From: Pyrrhosoma nymphula
Lineage: Eukaryota > Arthropoda > Insecta > Odonata > Coenagrionidae
Length of the DNA: 64,000 nt
Direction: 5' to 3'
NCBI GenBank assembly: GCA_963573305.1
Contig: OY754337.1
Coordinates: forward strand, 49,799,164-49,863,163
Shown here: positions 55,593-64,000 of the stretch, piece after piece
Layout of the letters: each line of letters begins with the position of its first letter
How positions within the stretch are numbered: the stretch's first letter is position 1
Translations under genes and position numbers: made by a program
Notes under the pieces: generated by a model
Database searches by the model: none
What the model saw: the letters and a program-made list of their open reading frames with translations, nothing else
What the model was told of the DNA's origin: nothing

Positions 55593-56601
55593 TTAGCAAA
55601 ATCAAGAGACAAAGCCTCAAAAGACCTCACACATACACAGCAGGTTAAGGATACAGGAGGATAAGACTTTAGGAGAGAGGTAGACATCATTCGGGGGTGG
55701 CATCACTACTTTAAGATGCTACTGAATGAGAAGCATCAAAGGAAGGATAGAGGGCATGGAACACCAAACAAAAATTTGATGCCAGGAATTAGAAGAGATG
55801 AAGTTTTGATGCCTTAGGGGGATGAAGAACGGAAAGGCAGTAGAACCAGATGGCCTCCCTGTGGAGGCTTGGAGAGCATTGGGAGAAGAAGGTATAGACT
55901 TGCTATGGGATCTATTTGGGAAGGTATATGATTAGGAAAGGATGCCCGAGGCTTGGAGAGAGAGCATGATGGTGCCTATATATAAAGAGAAGGGTGATAT
56001 TCAGGATTGCAAGAATTATAGAGGGATAAAGTTAATACCGCACACTATGAAGGTTTGGGAACGGATGACAGACAGGAGACTCAGAGAGGAAACGACAATC
56101 TCAAGTAACCAGTATGGGTTCATGCCAGGCAAGGGAACGACGGACGCTCTGTTTGCTCTGAACCATATGATTCAGTGCCAAGAGATGGAGAAGTATGAGA
56201 GTGAAGGGAGTACCAGAGAAGTATGTCAGATGGAGTGTACACCAAGGTAAGGACCTGTGTTGGTGTGACAGAAAGTTTCCCAGTGACAGTTGGACTGCAT
56301 CAAGGGTCGGCTTTAAGTCCCTACCTATCCAATTTGGCTTTGTGGTCTGGAATTTATGCAAACGATATTGTAATTGGGGAAGAAAGAAAAGATAAGGTGG
56401 AAGAAACTTTGGAAAAGTGGAGAGAGGCAGTGGAGGATAGAGGCCTCACGATTAGTAGACAGAAGACAGAATATCTGTGGCTGAGTAGGGGGGATCAAAT
56501 TATTAGGTGAAGGGTTGAGGAGGGTGAGGTAGTTCAAATATATTGGCTCCTACGTCACCGAAAGTGGAGGTTTGGAAAGTGAGCTTAACCACAGAATTCA
56601 A

Positions 56602-56822
56602 ATACAAATAACTGCAGAACTAGCCGCGCAGTAACTTTAACAGAGTCACCAGCTGATAGTCAAACAATTGTGTGAAATTCAGTGTAAAAATCAGTCGCCT
56701 GGGCTGGGATTCGAACCCAGACCTCTTGATTTTGCACCGAGTGCTCTCGGAGTGAAAGCGAGGGGTCTGGGTTTGAATCCCAGTCCAGACGAATGATTGT
56801 TTCACTGTGAATTTCACACAAT
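56602..56822. repeat. Foldback of two SINE-alpha heads, 12-bp target duplication
   Basis: An inverted SINE head (GGGATTCGAACCCAG, about 56,705) and a forward head (GGGTTTGAATCCCAG, about 56,769) face each other, with GTGTGAAATTCAGTG/CACTGTGAATTTCACAC at the outer arms. CACAGAATTCAA occurs at 56,590-56,601 and 56,823-56,834. In the LINE this codes for HRIQ and is needed only once. The structure fits a SINE inserted with inversion of one part. Confidence 0.75.
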
Positions 56823-57400
56823 CACAGAATTCAAGCTGGATGGAGGAACTGGAAAAGAGTGTCAGGTGTGCTTTGTGACAGAATAATAAAGAAAAGGTTA
56901 AAAGGAAACAATGTGGTAAAAGTTGGGTGCACACAAGGGTTAGAACAGTGGTGAGACCAGCCCTGATATATGGCAGTGAGACTTGGCCGGTGAAGAAGGT
57001 ATTAGAGAAGAAACTAGATGTGGCAGAAATGAGGATGCTGAGATGGGCTATGGGTAAGACAAGGAAGGATAGAATTAGAAATGACATAATCCATGAGATG
57101 GCTGGAGTGACAGGATGGCATCAAAGAAGGGTCAGGAAAGCCGGCTACACTGGTATGAGCATTGGATGAGAAGGGATGAGAACCATGGTGCGAAAAGGAT
57201 GCTTGACCTGGAGGTGAAGGGCAGGAGGCTCAGAGGAAGACCAAGGAGAAGGTGAAACGGCTTGTATGTATAGCTGAACACTGAACACAAGAAGAGACTG
57301 AGTGCTCAGGATACGAGGGACAGAAAGAAGTGGAAAAAGAAAATAAGGAACAGCGACCCCTGAACAAGGGAAAAGCTAAAGAGAAAGAAAGGAATAATAG

Positions 57401-58083
57401 TTTTTCAACTACATATTTTTAAATGCCCATTTTATCATTTGACGAATTTTGTCCCATAGGGCAGGTCTTGTTCACACCAATGAAATGAGTGAAGTATCCA
57501 AAATTAGGCACACCACATCGAACATTCTAGGATGTCTAGTATGCTTCCATTGTAGAAAATCTGCCCAGTGTATGTCTCCGATTGGTTATGTGCGCCACTG
57601 ACTGAGTTGCGTTGGCAAAACTACTGTGCAAAGTAGTGGTGGTGTGCACTAGCTCGGCGGCAAATCTACCGATTGTTTTTTCTTCCGTCTAGTTCCTCCC
57701 ATTGGTTTATTCGCACCTCTACTGGATCGACCACAGCGGCAAACATGCTGCGTCGGTAAAATCCACCCAGTGTGTAATGGGCTATATTCGGCTCTTCGGT
57801 TGAGGGGAGCATTTCCTGCGAATGCTAGGCCATTCAACTTGGACTGACTAGCTCAATATTAACTCAAGAATTGTGTGACCACATAGAGGTATCGAAATGA
57901 CTATCAGCAAAGCATGGGATGTTCAAATATCTAAGATAACCTACCTATGCTTAAGAGGATGAGGAAAAATCACCATTTAAATTTTACAAAAAAGATGATT
58001 TTTCCAGATTTATTTTTCATTTTCCCTGACATTCCAGGACTTTCCAAACAGTGAAATTCCTTGACTTTTCAAATTTTCCAGAA
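57401..58083. other. Right part of the 5.9-kb element
   Basis: AAAATCTGCCCAGTGT (57,558) and AAAATCCACCCAGTGT (about 57,758) are direct repeats 200 bp apart around GC-richer sequence. They may bound another small insertion. No coding content was recognised. Confidence 0.4.
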
Positions 58084-58328
58084 GAGTGGCCACCCTGAAT
58101 AGCCCCCCTCTAGATTTATAATGAGGCATATAAGATGGTCACATTTTTCGTACTTCTCTCGTCCAATATGTAGCCACAAAAACACAATGGAGTGCTTAAA
58201 AATCATGTCACAACAAAGCATATGGTATAGAGAAGGTAATTGAAAGAGGAGCTCATGTTAAATAAAAAATTAAACTCAAATAAATTAGTTGTACCATATC
58301 ACTATCTAGAGTAATCAGTTTAACATAC

Positions 58329-58386
58329 CATTATTTCCCCCAAATCTGAAGACTGCTCCAGTTTCTGAGGGTTTCTTGGTTTCACC
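58329..58386 (-). CDS. NuSAP-like gene, internal exon
   Basis: The acceptor TTACTTTTGGCCAG precedes GGT-GAA-ACC, and the exon ends AAT-AAT-G at a GTATGT donor. The frame reads GETKKPSETGAVFRFGGNN. It starts in phase 0, as left by the exon at 63.0 kb, and ends in phase 1, as needed by 48,642. At 58 nt it is small, but the phase match on both sides is good evidence. FRFGG-type patches occur in spindle and nucleoporin-like proteins. Introns on either side are 4.6 and 9.7 kb. Confidence 0.7.
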
Positions 58387-60106
58387 CTGGCCAAAAGTAA
58401 AATAAAAAAACAGAAGTTAGGAACATTATTAACCAATGGAAACTGATGGTCAAGAAAAAAATTCCAACATAAGTGGCTTGTGTGTACATTCCCATGCATT
58501 GAAAACTAAATAGAAATGAACTCTGCATTGTATCATTCTCCATAACACTCAAATATTTAACGTTCCATAGGATACAACTTAAGGATAGGTACCAAAATTA
58601 ACCAACTTTACCTGGTATTCAACTGAGTTTCGCCAAAACTTGGCATTACATAAGCAAGACTATTGTATATGCATGAATAAATACTATTTAGTTTTATTCT
58701 CTTTATGACCTAGTAAAAATGTGATATTTTCAGGGAACTAACTTATCATAAAAACCTACACAGACTTCAAATTTGGAGTTGATACTCAAAGCCATTTAGG
58801 TGTGTTAGCATTTTGCAATTTAATAAAAATGGTGCTACATGTCGTAGTTTGATCCATAGTTTCATAACACAATCTCAGTGTTTTAACCTTTAAATGCAGA
58901 AAGTGCCAATATTGGCATACCATTTGGTGCTTCTCACTGCAGAAAGTGCCATTTTTGGCTGACACACAACAAGAAAACTTTTAAAGGGCCAATTTTAATC
59001 TGGCAGGGAGGGACTTGGAAGGACATTTAAATCCAGCTTTTAAAGGTTAAAGAGACTTTTGAAAATGTCAAATTTTGTGTTTCCAGTTTCCAGTGTGATT
59101 TTAAATCAACCCGAGTTTCGGGATTCTTGTTCGGCCAATATGAGGTTTCACATGCCGACAGGCCTAATATGTTTAGATTTTGAAAATACAAGGATACTTC
59201 CATGAATAGGATGAGCGTCGATTGGTCGTGGCTCTTTCTCAAGGCGGTAAACAATGAACGGATCATTACTTTTTAATATACAGAGATGCATGCACCTTCT
59301 ATAACATAATAGAACTCCTTCAAAACGTCATTTTAAGATGTATATTTTTCCAAGTTCCCAGACCCCCCATTTTACATGGGGGTATTCTACCCCCAGGTCT
59401 GAAGGGGGGGTCACAACTGGTGACCCCCCCCCCCCTTCAAATGCATCTAGATACGCCTATGGCAACTGCTATACTTATGAATATACTGCTACATTTAGCA
59501 GATGCAATAAAGCATAGAAAACCTAAGTAACTTCATCTTCAAAGATTCAGGTCACATCTGATGGCAGTGGAACAATGTCTCAAACAAAAAACAAAAGTAA
59601 TATATTCACCTTCTATTACATCCTTATTAAAACCATTAAATGGGGGGCAAAGATCACCATAGAAACCTTTTTAAAGAAGTTCATAATAAGTAGAATTCCG
59701 ATTTTACATTATTTGATTTTATGTAAAATTTGATATTACACAAGAAATCAGCCAGTCCTGCTCATTCACTGAAGTATTCTTATGGAATCACTATTTGATT
59801 TTACGTAAATTTCATGTAATGACTTTACGTAAGGCTATTTTGGTCACCGGTGGAGGTATCAATTTGATTTTATGAAACAAAATAACAACTCAAGAGAAAC
59901 TAAACAAAATGGGACAGGTTCTTGCCCATCTTTAATGGAAATCTTCAACTTAATGCCCTCATACTGTGAAATTCGACCGTAATTTATCAATACGTGGCAT
60001 TTTAATGGTATGTACTTTATCATCTTACTTTCACATCTTTCAGCCTGAAAAGTCATGAGTTCAAAGTGATGTTTACTTGTTTACATTTTTACAGCTGCAC
60101 TGGAAT
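58387..60106. other. Intron sequence
   Basis: It includes short repeats of GCAGAAAGTGCCA (58,899 and 58,939) and a G/C-run palindrome at 59,362-59,460 around GACCCCCC and GGGGGGGGTC. The latter is bordered by GCATCTAGATACGCCTATGG, typical of an element end. Confidence 0.4.
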
Positions 60107-61383
60107 CAGGGTGGCTACTGATATCCAATTCTTGAATTCCCTGACTTTTCCCTGATGTATTTACCAATTTCCCTGACCGATTATCAAAAGGTCACCTACT
60201 ATTGCAATATTTTATATCTGTCGAATTAAATTTTCATCTAAAATCAGAAAATGCTAATAGCTGAAATCAATACATTAAAAGCAACAAGTATTGCTTTTTA
60301 CATTCTAATGAAAAAACATATTAAACCTTCATTATAGTCACGATGTGGTAGTTTTGGGAAGTTGAGCATTAATGAAAAGGCATTGAAGGGAAAGTTAATG
60401 CCCAATTTATTGGCAGACTCTGGCACAGGTATCACTAAGCTGCACGAAAAATACAAACCAAAGCCAAGTTGTTAGACTGGATCAAAATTGGATGGCACGA
60501 GTGACCTTCAGAAGCAAATAACAATTTGGTTAACATGGTTACAACTCCTTGACTGTTAGAGGGAACCAAAAAATGCAAAAATATTTGGATAAACAAACAA
60601 AACGTAAGCGCACCACTACGAGCGAAGACAGGAGGCAATTAGCAACGACAGCATCATGTTCAGGAATATCATATTAGAGGTGGTTTGTGACCTGACTAAA
60701 TTGCTTAGAGAGGGAGCTAAGGGGGCCATTCAACAATTACGTCGAGCGTGAAAGGTGGGGAGGGGAGGAGGGCTCTTCTTACTGTCTCACCAAGGGTATG
60801 GGAATCGAAGATCTTGCGTAAGATTTTGTTTACACGTGAGATCGTACTTGTATTACAATTTTAATAATCAACGTATCGTATTTTTAGAACTGCAAGCATG
60901 TATTTACGACGAGCTAGTGTGCTCCAGCTATCTCTCGACCTGAGTCTCGGGAGTTTAAATAAAACCTTAAGTAAAATTTTCCGAACAACATAGCCTCGGA
61001 TTACTTGTGATGAGAGTAATACATTGTGATCATGAATTTTAACACTACTAGGCAAATATCGCAATAAGGATATGCAAAAGGGATACATTGTACGTCTGAC
61101 TCACAACTAAATAATAAGGATTCACAACTAATAAGATTCATAACTGAATATTCCACGAATTGATGGGGCTTTTTCCATGCACGTCAGCGACGGACATTAG
61201 TTTTAGTTGGTGAAATTAAGGGCGAGAAAGACTGGGCGATAAACGAAATGGTAGAAAAATAACCACTATTTTCCTATCCCAGTTTCTCCCCGACTGTTAC
61301 GAGAATTCCATGACATTTCCAGAAATTCAAAATTCCCTGACAATTCCAGGATTTCCCAGTTTACCCTGACGATCGCCACCCTG
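60107..61383. mobile_element. 1.3-kb CAGGGTGGC-ended element
   Basis: CAGGGTGGCTACTGATATCC and ATTCCCTGACTTTTCCCTG are at the left; CAATTCCAGGATTTCCCAG and GATCGCCACCCTG are at the right. TGGAAT directly flanks both ends (60,101-60,106 and 61,384-61,389). It belongs to the same family as 52,228-58,097 but is short, with no transposase. Confidence 0.7.
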
Positions 61384-62202
61384 TGGAATGCTCACGCATA
61401 GCTGCTTTCTGACTTTGAGACAGGATCACCGTCAGCTGAACCGAGTGATGAGATAATGCCAGCTTTTGGGTTGAATGCAAGCACGCCTGTCATCACACCG
61501 GTGCATGTTGCTTGGTGGAATTTGATATGCAGTTACGGTTAGCCAAAATTTTAATGAATTGAAGAATTGAGCAATATCAAAATGATAGTGAACACAATAA
61601 AAACAAGACAAAGGAATGACAATTTTTATAAAATTATAATTACAATTGATGTTATCGTATGCTACGGTTATTCGAGCTGAATACACAAGTTCTTACCCAC
61701 TACTACAATTATCATATCAATTACAAGCTGATAACACTCTTATTTGTCCATGTTCTCGCTCTTTTGTAGATAGTAAACAAATCAAAAGATGTTGGCGCTT
61801 GGCTGCATGTAAACATCTGCATCCAAGCAAAGATGAATGAAGGCGACCAAAGGTTACCGACGCACATTCCAGTCGATGGCGATCGTAACAGGATGCAGTC
61901 AATGGGAAAACAATTTACGGTTTAAGTTTGACGTTCACGCCAATCATAAACCGGCCTTTAGAAATTTCGGTACATGGAATAATTAGCAGGACTTGCTGAA
62001 AGACCTGCTCATTGTTATTCCACGGTTTTTTATAAGGCATGAGAGCAGTAGGGATAAAAGTATGCGATCCTCTGTAGAAATTATGCCATTAATTGAGTTC
62101 TGCAAACCACTTTCCCTGGAATTCACAGTACAAGAGTGGATTATTTACATTGCCCCAGGAGTGATGCAATGTGCAAAACACCTCTAAGGAACGAACTCCC
62201 AA
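61384..62202. other. Intron sequence
   Basis: No exon or repeat that I can define. Confidence 0.4.
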
Positions 62203-62802
62203 TTAACGAATTGGAAAATTATCGGTCCCTTGAATTTCGTGAAGTAGAGGTTTTACTGTATTAGGCGGGTAATAGAAGCAACCAATGAAAATCTTTCTCG
62301 CACTGGTGTCACGAGACTGAGCTTTAACCTCAGTCCACGGAATCTCACAGTCTGATTCAAGGCCAGGCCGTCGGGTTGCGGGAATATTCTCTTCGATAGC
62401 TACAAGAATGCCTCCTTCCCGAGAGCTACGATCGCAGTGGAAGATTTGATGCGTCGATGAAAAATCCATTTCGGAGTCAGACACGTTAGCATTGAGCCAA
62501 ATCTCTGTCAGCGCAATCACTTGAAAAGACACTAGCTCAGAAATGTGAGAACCAACCACCGAGAGCTTGTTCCGAGTCCTCCTCAAATTCTGATAGTAGC
62601 AATTAAATGATGGATTCAGTATTTGAAATTGAGAGTTATGCTTATTCTGTACTTTATTCGCATTTATAATTTTCCAAATTTCTTTGGATTTATTGTCTGC
62701 TTTCTTAATTCTTTCATCATTGTAAGACCTTTTGGCAAGGTTTATTGTCTTGCGATACTTCTTTTTTAAGGTAAGATAGTTTGGCATATCATAATGATAC
62801 AA
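62203..62802 (-). mobile_element. LINE fragment with endonuclease region, rearranged
   Basis: A 199-codon minus-strand frame starts with YLTLKKKYRKTINLAKRSYN then KSKEIWKIINANK. That is the basic linker which in intact CR1/Jockey-type LINEs follows the endonuclease. After it comes an APE-type endonuclease part with LSVVGSHISELVSF, ALTEIWLNANV (the conserved Glu), DRSSREGGILVAI and IFIGCFYYPPN. The endonuclease ends there without its His-Asp region. The linker-before-endonuclease order is the reverse of normal. Confidence 0.75.
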
Positions 62803-62974
62803 TCAAAATGACAAATATATGAATTAATGTGAAGCAATGTGACCTTTGTGTATTAATGTGACCTTTTGGCAAGGTTTATCGTTTGGCAATACTTCTTTTT
62901 TAAGGTAAGGTAGTTTGGCATATCATAATGATACAATCAAAATGACAAATATATGAAATAATGTGAAGCAATGT
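62726..62974. repeat. 115-bp direct duplication
   Basis: 62,726-62,840 and 62,860-62,974 are about 95% identical, from GACCTTTTGGCAAGGTTTAT to GTGAAGCAATGT. The first includes the LINE linker coding part and the second repeats it. They are separated by 19 bp that echo the unit end. Confidence 0.75.
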
Positions 62975-63025
62975 CCTCAAATGACTAAGTTGACAATGCA
63001 CCAAGGCTGGCCTGAAATGACTTAC

Positions 63026-63225
63026 CTTAGCATTATTTTTCCTTGGTGGATCTGTTTTGCTTTTAAATGAAAAGAGAGGACCAGCACTCTGGACATTCTG
63101 TCTCCTCAAATTTCGTTGATGCTCTACATCCCACAATGAATCCATTTTTTCAAAAGCATTTTGGTGGATATTGGAAAAATTTGGAGCCTTTTTCACATCC
63201 AACTTTGGAATTTTACTGCGATTTT
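63026..63225 (-). CDS. NuSAP-like gene, upstream-most exon in window
   Basis: The acceptor GTTTCATTTTTCTAG and donor AAG-GTAAGT bound a 200-nt exon, starting in phase 1 and ending in phase 0. The frame reads ENRSKIPKLDVKKAPNFSN, then IHQNAFEKMDSLWDVEHQR, then PLFSFKSKTDPPRKNNAK. The pattern K-[IV]-P-x-[LF]-D-[LV]-KKA...H...F-x-KM-[DE]-S is what I remember of vertebrate NUSAP1, a microtubule-bundling protein of the mitotic spindle and nucleolus. With the exons at 58.3, 48.6 and 48.1 kb it gives a C-terminal part of about 149 residues over 15 kb. Earlier exons lie outside the window. The assignment is from memory and tentative; the exon itself is well supported. Confidence 0.7.
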
Positions 63226-63439
63226 CTAGAAAAATGAAACATCTATGGTTACCCAACTTAAATTTTACAATTTCAATTATACAGTGTTAAGGAGCAAAAT
63301 TTTCTATCCTAGAGTAGGGAAAAAAATACAATCACTGGCTTATAGATTGACACTGACTAGCTATAGTATTGTGCACATAACTCTTAAGTGTACTTCTTTG
63401 AGGGCTAATTCCCATAGACAACAATATGCATTTATAAGT

Positions 63440-63830
63440 TACCATTGGGTCATTCCATGTCAATTAAACCATGGAATTTACCTCACCCCCATCGATTTTG
63501 ACCAAATTTTCAGGATGTGCCTTAAGTGAATAGGTTATTTACTTCTCAAACATCCCACACAGCTTTTCGAATGGGCTACAGAAAATATTTCAAGGATAAA
63601 CTTTCAATTCGCACCCAAGCAAGAAGTGGAGCATGAAAAGGAAATCCTGGCGAAGAGATTCCACGAAGCACATCAAATAGAGGGTATCATGTCTTTTCAT
63701 GGAGCGGTGCCACACTCAAAGCAAAAAATATGCATGAAAACATTATCCTGCTCCACAAATGGACTTCTGTTCAACCTTCTTGGCACTACTTTAAAAAAAT
63801 GGAATCGAAAGAAGATGAGGGAGCATTGAC
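63440..63830 (+). other. Possible transposon or unknown-gene fragment
   Basis: GGTCATTCCATGTCAATT (63,449) followed by GATTTTGACCAAATTTTCAG resembles the end of a common dispersed repeat. The plus-strand frame after it reads EVEHEKEILAKRFHEAHQIE, GIMSFHGAVPHSKQKI and LSCSTNGLL. The pattern RFxxAxxIxGxxxFHxxxPxSKxxI seems familiar from uncharacterised arthropod proteins, but I cannot name it. It lies within or upstream of the minus-strand gene. Confidence 0.3.
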
Positions 63831-64000
63831 GAGGTATATTCAATCATATTTATGCACCGAAACTTGATTCCTGAAAGCTTCAGGTATCATTAATATATTT
63901 AACATTCCATTTATCTCTCAATTTTAGAGAGGAAGGAATGCAAAAATGTCTCACGCAGTGATGGCAACGTAGCTGGTTTTTCACCTGCACATCTCAAGTG

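Larger units (their letters stand above)
54380..57400 (+). mobile_element. RTE-type LINE, interrupted and internally deleted
   Basis: Across frames, in order: EDREEYKRRKKEAKTTVALA and KELYEELETPEVQKRLFSL (linker); after the 54,555-55,592 insertion, LAKSRDKASKDLTHTQQ; GKAVGPDGLPVEAWRALGEE; MVPIYKEKGDIQDCKNYRGI; NQYGFMPGKGTTDALFAL; VTVGLHQGSALSPYLSNLAL; YANDIVIGEE; EDRGLTISRQKTEYL; then after the SINE pair ALIYGSETWPVKK and LDVAEMRMLRWAMGKTRKDR. The catalytic box with DLEKAYD is deleted (between EKYE and KGVPEKYV). A second deletion ends at YAND where FADD/YADD is expected. It is dead. Confidence 0.85.
52228..58097. mobile_element. 5.9-kb element with CAGGGTGGCCACTC TIRs
   Basis: CAGGGTGGCCACTC (52,228-52,241) and GAGTGGCCACCCTG (58,084-58,097) are perfect inverted ends. 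Both are followed inward by CCCTGACTTTTCCAG-like words typical of a widespread hAT-like family. AATAG flanks both sides, with a possible longer GCAATAGC duplication altered by one base. Much of its length is later insertions (RTE LINE, TIR element, SINEs). No transposase was recognised. Confidence 0.7.

Noticed and set aside
57649..57837. Minus-strand 62-codon frame with CRCGRSSRG
   Set aside because: It lies in repeat sequence with direct repeats at its borders and matches no domain.

Overview
This window looks like nuclear DNA from an arthropod, probably an insect. I infer this from spliced exons with GT-AG borders, AT-rich non-coding sequence, and relics of many transposon types: RTE-like and CR1/Jockey-like LINEs, hAT, ISL2EU-like and Tigger-like DNA elements, and tRNA- and 5S-derived SINEs. 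The species cannot be fixed from the sequence. Nothing looks bacterial and there is no CRISPR array. Almost every long open frame lies in repeat sequence.

From 1 to 44 kb there are almost no genes. I found one candidate first exon (12,627-12,783, + strand) among dispersed families of short terminal-inverted-repeat (TIR) elements, foldback hairpins, LINE 3' ends and SINEs. One TIR family of about 530 bp (TIR GGTGGCTGGAGCG) has six copies between 15 and 41 kb. An ISL2EU-like transposon relic lies at 34.8-36.2 kb. A hAT relic with an 8-bp target duplication lies at 41.8-43.0 kb.

From 44.7 to 64 kb the minus strand is genic. A candidate first exon (44,723-44,800) starts one gene. Upstream of it (48,054-63,225) lie the last four exons of another gene, whose phases all join correctly and end in a stop. 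I assign it tentatively to the nucleolar and spindle-associated protein (NuSAP) family. Its introns are packed with nested transposons. A 5.9-kb TIR element holds an RTE LINE, and that LINE holds both a 1.04-kb TIR element with a TTA target duplication and a foldback SINE with a 12-bp duplication. A separate 2.2-kb hAT-like element carries an 80-bp satellite array, and a 5S-rRNA-derived SINE has inserted into that array.

The most interesting signal is a small RNA-like motif in at least seven places. It has the form CTGANGA, one or a few bases, a stem of changing sequence, then GAAAC. Pairing is kept while the sequence changes. It resembles a hammerhead ribozyme core and sits at the centre of several long inverted repeats.
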